Assembly: GCF_001513955.1 (NCBI RefSeq)
Contig: NZ_KQ948146.1
Span: forward strand, 616,682-680,681
Source of the DNA: Streptomyces pseudovenezuelae
Lineage (GTDB): Bacteria > Actinomycetota > Actinomycetes > Streptomycetales > Streptomycetaceae
DNA length: 64,000 nt
Direction: 5' to 3'
The position numbers were made by a program, and so were the translations under genes. The notes beneath the pieces are model-generated. The model made no database searches. It saw only the letters and a list, made by a program, of their open reading frames with translations, and had not been told where the DNA came from. Position 1 is the stretch's first letter. Every line of letters begins with the position of its first letter. Shown piece by piece: positions 31,745 to 40,177 of this stretch.

Positions 31745-34467
31745 CAGAAGTCGTCCGGGTACGGATCGGCCAGCCCGGCCTGCGGCTCGGGTGTCGGGGC
31801 CGGGGCGGGGAAGCCGGGCAGGAGGTCGGTGAGGATGCGGCGCAGCTCGTCGGTGTCGTTGCTGTCGGCGGCGGCGTACAGCTTGGGCAGGCGCCGGGTG
31901 AGGTCGGCGGAGCGTTCGTCCGTGGAGGTGGCGGCGAGGATGCCCGGGTGCGAGGTGCGGGTGTGGTCCTCCCGGGTGGAGAACAGCGTCTCGTTGAGCT
32001 TCTCGCCGGGGCGCAGTCCGGTGTAGCGGATGTCCACGTCGGGGACGTGCAGGGAGTTGGCGTAGCCGCGGACGAGGTCGACGATCCGCACGGGGCCGTT
32101 CATGTCCAGTACGAACACCTCGTCGCCGCGGGCCATGTGTGCCGCTTCGAGGACCAGTCCGACGGCCTCCTCGACGGTCATGAAGAAGCGGGTCGCCTCG
32201 GGGTGGGTGACGGTCACCGGGGAGCCCGCTCCCAGTTGCTGGGCCACGACGGAGAGCAGGGAGCCACGGCTGCCCAGCACGTTGCCGAAGCGGACGGCGG
32301 CGAACACCGTCCCGGGTGGGGCGTTCTGCTGGGCGCGGTGCACGATCAGCTCGGCCAGTCGTTTCGTGGCGCCCAGCACCGACACCGGGTCGGCCGCCTT
32401 GTCCGTCGAGATCAGCACGAACCGCGCGGTGCCGACGGCCGCGGCGGCCCTGACCAGGTTCTCGGTGCCGCGCACGTTCGTCTTCACGCCCTCGCAGGGG
32501 TGGAGTTCGAGGAGCGGCAGGTGTTTGTGCGCGGCCGCGTGGAAGACCACCTCGGGGCGCAGCTGGTGGAAGATCTGGTCGATCCGGGGGCGGTCGCGGA
32601 TGTCCGAGATGACGATGTCGTCGGTGTGCAGGGCGTCGCCGTGCAGCTCCAGTTCGAGCCGGTGCAGGTTGGACTCGTCGTGGTCGAGGAGGAAGAGACG
32701 GCTCGGGCCGAACGCGCGGACCTGGTGGCACAGTTCGCTGCCGATCGAGCCGCCGGCCCCGGTGACCAGGACACGTCGTCCGGCGATCGTGGCGCCCGCC
32801 TCGGGACTGACCACATGCATCTCGGCGCGGCCGATCAGCGCGCGCACGTCCAGTTCCCGCATGTCGTCGCCGACCACGTCGCGGCGGAGCGCGGCGATGA
32901 ACGACGGCAGGTACCGCACACGGGCCCCCGCGGCCTCGGCGGCCCGCGCCACCTGGCGGAACCGGGTCGGGGCCAGGCCGGGAACGGCCACGATCACCGC
33001 TTCGGCCCGGTGCAGCGACACCGCGGTCCCGGTGTCCTCCAGTGTGCCCAGGACCGGCAGGCCGCCGACGGAGCCCGCCCGGCGCTTGGCCGGATCGTCG
33101 TCCAGGAAGCCGACGGGCTGGAGTCCGTACTGCGGAGTGCGGGCGAGGTCCCGGGCCAGTGCCCGCCCGGCCTCACCGGCTCCGATGACCAGGGTGCGCA
33201 GACCGGTGGGGCGGCGGGAGCCGGCCGCGTGCCGTGAGAGCTGGGCGCAGACCCGGCTCACCGAGCGCTCGGTGAGGTGCGGGTACAGGGGCAGGGAGAG
33301 CAGTTGCGGGAAGAGCGTGTCGGCGCCCGGCAGTCCGCCGGCCGGGATGATCGAGGCGCGTCGGAAGTACGGCATGTGGTGCAGCGGGATGAAGTGGACC
33401 GATGTGCCGATGCCCTGTTCGGCCAGCCGCTCGACGAGTTCGTCGCGGCCCGTCCCGTAGGAGTCCAGTACCCGGACGACCTGGAGATGGCGGGCGTGCC
33501 GGCCGGGTGCCGTGGTGTGCAGCGGTTCGAGTCCCGGTACGGCCTCCAGTGCCGCCGCGTACTGCTCTGCCAGGGCCTGCCGTCGTTCCTGCCAGTCGTC
33601 CAGGTGGCGCAGTTGGGCCCGTCCGATGGCGGCTTGCAGGTCCGTCATGTTGGCCTTGAGGCCGGCCTCGTCGACGGTGTAGCGCCAGCTGCCGCCGGGC
33701 AGTGTGCGCCGCCAGGCGTCGGCGGACATGCCGTGCAGCCGGGCGCGGCGGATCCGGTCGGCGAGCAGCTGATCGTCGGTGGTGACCATGCCGCCCTCGC
33801 CGATCGGCAGGTTCTTGGTGGCGTAGAAGCTGAAGCAGGTCGCCCGTGACACGCTGCCCACGGCCCGTTCTCCCACCGTGGCGCCCAGGGCGTGCGCGGC
33901 GTCCTCGATCACCTCGGCGAGGGAGAGGCCGGCCGCCTCGGCCAGTTCGGCGACGGGTGCGGGGGCCCCGGTGTAGTGCAGGACCATCATCGCCCCCGGG
34001 CGCCCGCAGGCCGCGGTCGCGGCGGCGACGGTGGCGGGCGTCGCCGTCCCGGTGCCGGGGTCGACGTCGACGAGGACGGGCCGCAGTCCGGCGTGCAGGA
34101 TCGCCTGGGCCGCTCCGCAGAAGGTCAGCGCCGGGATCAGGACGGGCGTGCCGGCCGGGAGCCCGAGGGCGCGCAGCGCCAGTTCGAGCGCGGCCGTGCA
34201 GGAACTCACCGCGACGGCGTGTGCGGCCGACACGTAGTCCGCGAAGTCGTCCTCGAAGCGTTCGGTCTCGTGGCCGGTCGTGACCCAGCCCGAGGAGAGC
34301 ACCCGCTGCGCGGCGCGCCGGGCCTCCGGGCTGATCCAGGTCGTGGCGAAGGGCACGTCCCGCTCGTCGAGGAGGTCCGTGTCGGGCCCGGTGGCGGAGA
34401 GGCGGTGCTGAGGGGGCCAGGGGTGGTCCACGGGCTCCTGCCGGGCTCGCAGCCGATGGACGGTCAT
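31744..34467 (-). CDS. Fusion of DegT/DnrJ aminotransferase and PglF/CapD-type nucleotide-sugar 4,6-dehydratase
   Basis: 907 residues in one frame. Residues ~35-415 are a DegT/DnrJ/EryC1/StrS PLP aminotransferase: GWVTTGHETERFEDDFADY, SSCTAALELALRALG, IEDAAHALGA (PLP Asp) and the Schiff-base Lys218 in SFYATKNLPIGEGG. Residues ~423-560 form a Rossmann domain (LRTLVIGAGEAGRALARDLA, LQPVGFLDDDPAKR), and ~565-870 the SDR 4,6-dehydratase: VLVTGAGGSIGSELC, FHAAAHKHLPLLE, ISTDKAADPVSVLGATKR, RFGNVLGSRGS. Thr688-Asp689-Lys690 and Lys702 fit PglF, and Leu698 takes the place of the Met/Tyr. The membrane spans normal for PglF/WbpM are absent. It should make a UDP-4-amino-4,6-dideoxy sugar in two steps. 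First gene of operon 3. Confidence 0.92.
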   Translation of the reverse strand: MTVHRLRARQEPVDHPWPPQHRLSATGPDTDLLDERDVPFATTWISPEARRAAQRVLSSGWVTTGHETERFEDDFADYVSAAHAVAVSSCTAALELALRALGLPAGTPVLIPALTFCGAAQAILHAGLRPVLVDVDPGTGTATPATVAAATAACGRPGAMMVLHYTGAPAPVAELAEAAGLSLAEVIEDAAHALGATVGERAVGSVSRATCFSFYATKNLPIGEGGMVTTDDQLLADRIRRARLHGMSADAWRRTLPGGSWRYTVDEAGLKANMTDLQAAIGRAQLRHLDDWQERRQALAEQYAAALEAVPGLEPLHTTAPGRHARHLQVVRVLDSYGTGRDELVERLAEQGIGTSVHFIPLHHMPYFRRASIIPAGGLPGADTLFPQLLSLPLYPHLTERSVSRVCAQLSRHAAGSRRPTGLRTLVIGAGEAGRALARDLARTPQYGLQPVGFLDDDPAKRRAGSVGGLPVLGTLEDTGTAVSLHRAEAVIVAVPGLAPTRFRQVARAAEAAGARVRYLPSFIAALRRDVVGDDMRELDVRALIGRAEMHVVSPEAGATIAGRRVLVTGAGGSIGSELCHQVRAFGPSRLFLLDHDESNLHRLELELHGDALHTDDIVISDIRDRPRIDQIFHQLRPEVVFHAAAHKHLPLLELHPCEGVKTNVRGTENLVRAAAAVGTARFVLISTDKAADPVSVLGATKRLAELIVHRAQQNAPPGTVFAAVRFGNVLGSRGSLLSVVAQQLGAGSPVTVTHPEATRFFMTVEEAVGLVLEAAHMARGDEVFVLDMNGPVRIVDLVRGYANSLHVPDVDIRYTGLRPGEKLNETLFSTREDHTRTSHPGILAATSTDERSADLTRRLPKLYAAADSNDTDELRRILTDLLPGFPAPAPTPEPQAGLADPYPDDF

Positions 34468-34542
34468 CTCGTACTCCCCACTTCTGGCTCTCCCGGGGGA
34501 CGGTGCTCCGAGCGGGCTCTCGCGCCCTGGGCACCCAGCAGC

Positions 34543-34594
34543 GTATGTTTACGCCGTATACGTACACCTTGCCCCCGGTCATGCGTACAGTCAA
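34543..34594 (-). promoter_or_regulatory. Promoter with overlapping palindromic operator, copy 3
   Basis: On the minus strand: -35 TTGACT (34594-34589), 17-bp spacer, -10 CAAGGT (34571-34566), then the palindrome. Plus-strand halves GTATGTTTACG (34543-34553), centre C, CGTATACGTAC (34555-34565); 9 of 11 pair. It drives operon 3 (fusion, LCP, GT, Wzz-like, Wzy-like, methyltransferase). It lies 74 bp before the start codon of the divergent TetR gene, so one site could control both directions. Confidence 0.72.
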
Positions 34595-34638
34595 CACAAG
34601 CGGAATCACGGCGCGTACCGACCGACTGGAGGCGAGGC

Positions 34639-35373
34639 ATGGCCGGTGAGAGGCCCGAGGCGCGGAGCGGGGACCCCCGGACGGCCGGACCGGCACGCCG
34701 GGCCGCCGACCGGGGCCGTTACGGCCGGCTCAGCCGGGCTCGGGTGCTGGCCAGCGCCTTGGAGCTGGTGGACCGGGAAGGGCTGTCGGCGCTGAGCATG
34801 CGCCGGCTGGGGGCGGAGCTGGGCGTGGAGGCGATGGCGCTCTACCGGTACGCGGAGGGCAAGGACGCCCTGCTGGACGGGCTGGTCGAGGCGCTGTACC
34901 TGGAGTTGGAGGAGCGGCTGGCCGGGCAGGCGGAGGCATCGTCCTGGCGTGCCGAGCTCCAGCGTGTCGCGCGGGCGACCTACGAGGTGTGTCTCGCCCA
35001 CCCTCAGGCGGTCCCGCTGCTCACGACGCGGATGCTGGCGGTCCCGCTGGCCCGTCGCCCGCTCGCGGTGCTGAGGAACCACGAGCGGGTGCTGACGCTG
35101 CTCACCGGCGCCGGGTTCGACGACGCTGCCGTCGTCGGCCTCTTCCGGGCTTTCAACTCATGGCTGATCGGCTACGTCTCCGAGGAGTTGCGGCCGATGG
35201 TGGACAACCCCGACGAGGAGGAACCGGCGTTCCGCCTGGGCCTGCACCGCATGCCGGCCCACGAGTTGCCCGTCCTGCGGGGCGTGGCCGCCGCACTCGC
35301 CGAGCGCGGCGGAACCGAGGGACTGGCGACCGGGCTGGACGCTCTGCTCGACCGCCTCGCCGCAACGGGGTGA
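34639..35373 (+). CDS. TetR-family transcriptional regulator
   Basis: 244 residues. The HTH is LSRARVLASALELVDREGLSALSMRRLGAELGVEAMALYRYAEGKDALLDGLVEALY (region ~36-92), where 'LSMRRLGAELGVEAMALYRY' is the recognition part. The C-terminal part with WRAELQRVARATYEVCLAHPQAVPLL and FRAFNSWLIGYVSEE fits TetR_C-type ligand domains. ATG at 34639 has GGAGGCGAGG upstream; the much longer open frame to the left is rejected. It is divergent from operon 3 of the polysaccharide cluster and shares its intergenic region with palindrome copy 3, so it is the leading candidate for the repressor that binds all three copies. Ligand unknown. Confidence 0.9.
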   Translation: MAGERPEARSGDPRTAGPARRAADRGRYGRLSRARVLASALELVDREGLSALSMRRLGAELGVEAMALYRYAEGKDALLDGLVEALYLELEERLAGQAEASSWRAELQRVARATYEVCLAHPQAVPLLTTRMLAVPLARRPLAVLRNHERVLTLLTGAGFDDAAVVGLFRAFNSWLIGYVSEELRPMVDNPDEEEPAFRLGLHRMPAHELPVLRGVAAALAERGGTEGLATGLDALLDRLAATG

Positions 35374-35413
35374 ACCCGCCCGGCCACCCTCAGCCCGCAC
35401 GACCCCGACAGCC

Positions 35414-36397
35414 TCAGCCCACCGCGTCCAACCGCTCCCGCTGCTCCCCCGTGAGCTCCAAGTCCACCGCCGCCAGGTTCTCCTCCAGCTGCGCCACGGA
35501 CGACACCCCGGCGAGGGGGACGACAGGCAGACCGCTGCCGATCTGCCAGGCCAGGACCACCTGGTTGACGGTCGCGCCCGTCTCCTTCGCCACCTCGGCC
35601 AGGACCTTCAGGCGGGGCGGGGTGCCCGGGTGGTCGAAGTCCGCGGGGAGGCGGTCCGGGTGGGTGTAGGCGCCCTTGAGGAGCGGTGAGTACGCGACCA
35701 GGGTGAGGGCGGGCTCGGCGCGCAGGTAGCTCAGCAGGTCCGCGCCCGCGTGGCCGAGGCTGCCGTCGGGGAACAAGGGCTCCGGGACGTCGGTGCGGGG
35801 GCGCAGATGGCTGTGGGCGTACTGGAGGACCTCGTAGGCGGGCAGACCGGCCGCAGCGGCCAGGGCTCGGGCCCGTTCCACCCGCCACACCGCGTGGTTG
35901 CTCACACCCAGCAGGCCCACCGTGCCCTCGGCGACCAGTTCGGCGAACCCCTCCACCGTTTCCTGGAGCGGGACCTCGTGGTCCTCTATGTGCGCGTAGA
36001 GGAGGTCCAGCTTGGCCACGCCGAGGCGTTCCCGGCTGCGTTCCGCGGACTCGCGGATCACCTTGGCCGACAGGCCCTCCGCGTTGTCGACGTAGCTCGT
36101 GCCGGGGGCCAGGGGGCGGGCGCCGAGCTTCGTGGCGATGACGATCTCGTCGCCGATGCCGCGGCTGCGCCGCCACCGGCCGAGCAGTTCCTCGCTCTGG
36201 CCGCCCTGGCCGCCGTCCTCCCAGAAGGCGTAGTTGTCGGAGGTGTCGATGAAGTTGCCGCCGGCCTCGACATAGCGGTCGAGGACGGCGAAGGAGGTCT
36301 CCTCGTCGGTCCGTGAGCCGAAGAGCATCGCGCCGAGCGCGAGCACACTGACCTCTCGGCGGGTGGCCGGGTCGGTGCCGATGGTGCGGTACTTCAT
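35414..36397 (-). CDS. Aldo/keto reductase
   Basis: 327 residues. Standard AKR barrel with catalytic residues: Asp in GNFIDTSDNYAFWEDGG, Tyr in the same segment, Lys in IVIATKLGARP, and His in LLYAHIEDHEVPLQ; C-terminal NADPH site VPLAGVSSVAQLEENLAAVDLELT. It reduces aldehydes or ketones with NADPH in the cytoplasm. GGGAGGACAT precedes ATG at 36397; an earlier in-frame ATG at 36436 lacks a good ribosome site. It ends convergent with the TetR gene, 40 bp away, so it is probably not part of the polysaccharide regulon. Substrate unknown. Confidence 0.92.
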   Translation of the reverse strand: MKYRTIGTDPATRREVSVLALGAMLFGSRTDEETSFAVLDRYVEAGGNFIDTSDNYAFWEDGGQGGQSEELLGRWRRSRGIGDEIVIATKLGARPLAPGTSYVDNAEGLSAKVIRESAERSRERLGVAKLDLLYAHIEDHEVPLQETVEGFAELVAEGTVGLLGVSNHAVWRVERARALAAAAGLPAYEVLQYAHSHLRPRTDVPEPLFPDGSLGHAGADLLSYLRAEPALTLVAYSPLLKGAYTHPDRLPADFDHPGTPPRLKVLAEVAKETGATVNQVVLAWQIGSGLPVVPLAGVSSVAQLEENLAAVDLELTGEQRERLDAVG

Positions 36398-36484
36398 GAT
36401 GATGTCCTCCCGTATGCACCCCTCTTCGGGGCACACACGGCAGTCTTCATCTTGAAGCGCACTTCAAGTCAAGGGCCCGCGTGC

Positions 36485-37147
36485 TCACTTGGCGAACGGG
36501 CCTTCCAGTGCGGCCCATTGGAGCAGCATGATGGTCTTGGCGTCGGCGATCTCGCCGGTCCGGATCATCTCCAGGGCTCTCGGGAAGGGCAGTTCGACGA
36601 TCTCGATGTCCTCGCCCTCTTCGTCGAGCCCGCCGCCCTCGTGGGTGCGGGTCGAGGAGGCGTACTCGGCCGCGTAGAAGCTGACCCGCTCGGTGACCGA
36701 ACCCGGGCTCATGTAGACGTCGAAGACGTGGTGGACCTCGCCGATGGTGTGCCCGGTCTCCTCGACGACCTCGCGCCGTACCGCGATCTCGGGGTGCTCG
36801 TCATCGTCGTCGAGCAGTCCGCCCGGGGTCTCGATCAGCAGGCCGTCGGGGTGCCCGTTGACATAGACGGGGTAGCGGAACTGGCGGGTGAGCAGGACGG
36901 TTTCGCGTTCCGTGTCGTACAGCAGCATGGTGGCGCCGTTGCCGCGGTCGTGGGTCTCGCGCTCCTGGGTGCTCCAGGTCCCGTCGGCGCGCCGGAGGTC
37001 GAAGGTCGTGGCCCGCTCGACATACCAGTGGCTGGACAGCAGTTTCACCTCGCGGACCCTGACGCGCGGGTTGCGGGTGAGGTCCAGGCCGGTGCGGTCG
37101 AGTCTGGTGCGGCCCCGGCGGTCGGGGAGGTCGGCGCCCTCGGTCAT
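36485..37147 (-). CDS. Nudix hydrolase (GDP-mannose pyrophosphatase NudK-like)
   Basis: 220 residues. The pattern around the Nudix box is IETPGGLLDDDDEHPEIAVRREVVEETGHTIGEVHHVFDVYMSPGSVTERVSFYAAEY (region ~115-175 of the protein), which aligns with NudK/ADP-ribose pyrophosphatase proteins: 'RREVVEETG' supplies the metal ligands and 'YMSPGSVTE' is the family-specific follow-up. There are about two extra Asp residues before the box compared with E. coli NudK. It hydrolyses a nucleotide-sugar to sugar phosphate and NMP. Start chosen at 37147 because it begins the conserved N-terminal region; 25 extra residues would be possible upstream. Confidence 0.85.
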   Translation of the reverse strand: MTEGADLPDRRGRTRLDRTGLDLTRNPRVRVREVKLLSSHWYVERATTFDLRRADGTWSTQERETHDRGNGATMLLYDTERETVLLTRQFRYPVYVNGHPDGLLIETPGGLLDDDDEHPEIAVRREVVEETGHTIGEVHHVFDVYMSPGSVTERVSFYAAEYASSTRTHEGGGLDEEGEDIEIVELPFPRALEMIRTGEIADAKTIMLLQWAALEGPFAK

Positions 37148-37290
37148 CGGACACCCGCCGGGCGGGAGGAGAACGGGGAGCAGCGGTCGTGGTGCGAGTT
37201 GGTCATGCCCCGCTTCTACCATCCGGGCGCGCGCCGCGTCGCGTACGCCACCTCTTCCCCGGTGGCCCCGGCGCTGCTTAGCGTGCAGCC

Positions 37291-39168
37291 ATGGATCATC
37301 CGCGGCGGCCGTCCGTACGGCACTTCGACCACTGCCCCTGGCTCTTCGCCGCCGAGGCGACCGAGGAACAGCGTGCCGCGCAACGGCAGGTGCAGCGGGC
37401 GGTCGGCGGCGACACCGGGATCGGCGAACGGTGTTACGTCGCCGAGTCCGCGGCGGTGTTCCCGGACCGGCTGCGGCTCGGCGACGACTCGTACATCGCC
37501 GCGCACGCCTATGTCACCGGGGAGCTGAGCACGGGCTCCCACTGCACGCTCAACCCCTTCACCACGGTGCGCGGGAACGTCGTACTGGGCACCGGCGTCC
37601 GCATCGGCGCCCACACCTCGCTGCTCGGCTTCAACCACTCCATGGCACCCGACCGGCCCGTCTTCCGCCAGCCGCTCACCAGCCGGGGCATCCGGGTCGG
37701 GGACGACGTCTGGATCGGCTCGCACGTGATCGTCGTGGACGGCGTCACCGTCGGCGACCACTGTGTGATCGGAGCGGGAGCGGTGGTCACACGGGATCTG
37801 CCGGCATGGTCGGTGGCGGCGGGGAATCCGGCCCGGGTCCTGCGGGACCGGCGGGAGACGCGGACGGCCGGGGGCCCGCAGGCCGTGACGACAGGGGCAG
37901 GGACACGGCCGGACGGCGCCCACCGGACGGAGGCAGCCGCGCCGGCCGGGAGCGACTCGGCGCGGGCACCGCTGGAACGGGGGGAGGCGCGCGCGGCCGG
38001 ACCCGCGGAGGCGGCCACTCTTCGGCAGCGGACACCGTCACGAGGGGGTCCTGGTCCTGTGCCCGTCCTCGGCCCGGACCCCGGCGCACGCGGCCTGACC
38101 GTCTTCGCCGACACCGCCCGGGCCCAGGTGGGCGAGCTCCTCGACCGTTGCTGGGACGGGGAGCGCTACGTCGACCGGCCCGGTGCCGTGCCCACCGTGC
38201 GGGCCCACTGCGACGCCGTGGAGATCGCCGATCTGCTGCTCGGGGCCGTGCCGGAGCAGCTGTCCGCCGGGGAGCACATCCGGCGGCTGAGCGGGCTCCA
38301 GGATCCGGCCAGCGGTCTCGTGCCGGAGTTCGGTGAACCGCTTCCGGTGGCGGACACCGACGGGTTCATCGGCGAGGGCGCGGCGCTCTATCACGTGCTG
38401 TGCGTGGGGTACGCCCTTGATCTGCTGGGCCCCGGCTTTCCTCATCCGGTGCGTGGTGTACGGGACATGACGGGACGTCAACTCGTCGAGCGACTGCAGG
38501 CGTTGCCCTGGCGTACGGGGGCGTGGGGTGCCGGTGCCTGGGTCGACAGCCTCGCCACCGCTGTCCATTGGAACCTGCGGCACGGTGACGGCGGGTCCGG
38601 GGCGCCGGAGTCGCTGTTCGGCTGGTTGCTGACCCGGGTCGATCCATGGACCGGGATGTGGGGCAGCCCGTCGGCCGAGGAGGGCCGGCTCCAGGTGGTC
38701 AACGGGTTCTACCGGCTGACGCGGGGATCGTTCGCACAGTTCGGTCTGCCGGTGCCTCATCCGGAACGGGTCGTGGACGCGGTCCTGGACCACGCGCGCG
38801 ACGCCCGGCATTTCGGTCCGGGGCGGGAGAACGCCTGCAATGTGCTCGACGTCGCCCATCCGCTGTGGCTGTGCACCCAGCAGCTCGGCGGCCGTGCCGG
38901 TGACGGCTACCGGTCCGGCGAGATCCGCGACTGGGCCGAGCGGCAGCTGGCCGGGGTGCTGCCGCGCTGGCAGGACGGCCGGGGCTGCGGCTTCGGTCCT
39001 GGCGCCGCGGGACCGGGCCCCGAGCCCGGGCTCCAGGGCACCGAGATGTGGCTGGCCATCGTCTGGTACCTGGCCGACCTGCTGGGCCGCTCCGCCGAGC
39101 TCGGCTACCGCCCCCGCGGCATCCACCGCCCCGAACCGGCCCGGCAGGGGATCGAGGGGCCTGGGTGA
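37291..39168 (+). CDS. Hexapeptide acyltransferase fused to an alpha-rich C-terminal domain
   Basis: 625 residues. Residues ~40-195 are a left-handed beta-helix acyltransferase (LbH/maltose O-acetyltransferase type): FPDRLRLGDDSYIAAHAYV, LNPFTTVRGNVVLGTGVRIGAHTSLLGFNHSM (catalytic His), IRVGDDVWIGSHVIVVDGVTVGDHCVIGAGAVVTRDLP. A ~75-residue Ala/Gly/Arg linker follows. Residues ~270-610 resemble an (alpha/alpha) toroid as in terpene-cyclase or glycosyl-hydrolase-like proteins: FADTARAQVGELLDRCW, ADLLLGAVPEQ, GAWGAGAWVDSLATAVHWNL, ENACNVLDVAHPLWLCTQQL, EMWLAIVWYLADLLG. Acyl donor and acceptor unknown. No signal peptide. The function of the C-terminal part is not recognised. Confidence 0.78.
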   Translation: MDHPRRPSVRHFDHCPWLFAAEATEEQRAAQRQVQRAVGGDTGIGERCYVAESAAVFPDRLRLGDDSYIAAHAYVTGELSTGSHCTLNPFTTVRGNVVLGTGVRIGAHTSLLGFNHSMAPDRPVFRQPLTSRGIRVGDDVWIGSHVIVVDGVTVGDHCVIGAGAVVTRDLPAWSVAAGNPARVLRDRRETRTAGGPQAVTTGAGTRPDGAHRTEAAAPAGSDSARAPLERGEARAAGPAEAATLRQRTPSRGGPGPVPVLGPDPGARGLTVFADTARAQVGELLDRCWDGERYVDRPGAVPTVRAHCDAVEIADLLLGAVPEQLSAGEHIRRLSGLQDPASGLVPEFGEPLPVADTDGFIGEGAALYHVLCVGYALDLLGPGFPHPVRGVRDMTGRQLVERLQALPWRTGAWGAGAWVDSLATAVHWNLRHGDGGSGAPESLFGWLLTRVDPWTGMWGSPSAEEGRLQVVNGFYRLTRGSFAQFGLPVPHPERVVDAVLDHARDARHFGPGRENACNVLDVAHPLWLCTQQLGGRAGDGYRSGEIRDWAERQLAGVLPRWQDGRGCGFGPGAAGPGPEPGLQGTEMWLAIVWYLADLLGRSAELGYRPRGIHRPEPARQGIEGPG

Positions 39169-39347
39169 GAAGGCCGCCGGTGCGGCAGTCCTCGCCTTGG
39201 AGCGCCCGGCGTCCTCTCCGTACGGAGCGCCTCCCGCCACGGACCGAGCCGCTTCCTTACCGGTACCGGGGCGGGAGCCGTCCGGACCTTCGCAGCCAAG
39301 TCGCCGCCGGCCCCGTAAAGGTTGCCGCCGCGACACGCCGATTTACG

Positions 39348-39383
39348 AAAAGGGCCCCCGCGGGCTCTCGCCCGCGAAGACCC
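39348..39383 (-). terminator. Rho-independent terminator of the tRNA-Pro gene
   Basis: On the minus strand the hairpin CGCGGGC (39376-39370), loop GAGA, GCCCGCG (39365-39359) is extended by GGGTC/GGCCC pairing (39383-39379 with 39356-39352) and followed by TTTT at about 39351-39348. It lies just downstream of the tRNA gene. Confidence 0.7.
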
Positions 39384-39392
39384 TTCGCACCG

Positions 39393-39466
<74 letters not shown>

Positions 39467-39566
39467 GTGCGCTGCCCCGCGGTGGACCGCGGGAACGCGC
39501 GTACCGAACTTTACCCCACGTCGGGGGCCGGACCGAAGCCCGCGCCGGGCGCGGCACAATCGACGT

Positions 39567-40085
39567 ATGGCCAGTACATCCTCAGGACGGCAGACGGGCG
39601 CGCGGGACCGCGACAGCGAGGGACGGGCCCGCAACGCCCGGCCGCGGGACGGGCTCGGACGGCCGCTCCCCTATGGCGCCGACGGCGTCGCGCGGCAGCC
39701 GGAGGGGGTGCTGCGCACCCCGCGGGAGACGGTGGCCGAGGCTCAGGAACTGCTGGACGCGGGGCGCCCGTTCCATGCGCACGAGGTCTTCGAGGACGCC
39801 TGGAAGGCGGGTCCCGACGAGGAACGGGCCCTGTGGCGGGGGCTCGCCCAGCTGGCGGTGGGGCTGACCCACGCGGCCCGCGGGAACATCACGGGCGGCG
39901 CGAGGCTGCTGCGGCGCGGCGCCGGGGCCGTGGAGGAGTGGGCCGCGTCGGCCGCCGGGCGGGGGCAGCCGTACGGGCTGGACCTGGCCGGGCTCACCGA
40001 GTGGGCACGGCAGCTGGCGGAGGAGGTGGAGCGGACCGGAGCGGCGGTGGACGCACAGGTCCGCGGGCCTCGGCTGCGGGGGTGA
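39567..40085 (+). CDS. DUF309 domain protein
   Basis: 172 residues. A basic, low-complexity N-terminus (~45 residues) precedes the DUF309 helical domain: ETVAEAQELLDAGRPFHAHEVFEDAWKAGPDEERALWRGLAQLAVGLTHAARGNITGGARLLRRGA. The FHAHEVFEDAWK and QLAVGLTHAARGN segments define the family. Its biochemical role is unknown. The start ATG at 39567 begins the first reasonable frame; a CACAAT element ends six bases before the ATG, so the message may be leaderless. It follows the tRNA-Pro gene, which is on the other strand. Confidence 0.82.
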   Translation: MASTSSGRQTGARDRDSEGRARNARPRDGLGRPLPYGADGVARQPEGVLRTPRETVAEAQELLDAGRPFHAHEVFEDAWKAGPDEERALWRGLAQLAVGLTHAARGNITGGARLLRRGAGAVEEWAASAAGRGQPYGLDLAGLTEWARQLAEEVERTGAAVDAQVRGPRLRG

Positions 40086-40177
40086 CGGGAGGGCAGGGTG
40101 GGCGCCGCGGGGCAGCTCCGGGCGCGATGCCCGGACGCGGTGCCGTCGCTGTCAGTGGCGTGGGGCAGACTCGGGGT

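Noticed and set aside
10799..35373. Secondary-metabolite (polyketide or nonribosomal peptide) cluster
   Set aside because: TylF-type and DegT-type genes occur in antibiotic clusters, but no synthase gene is present and the priming transferase, flippase, polymerase and LCP genes define a polysaccharide.
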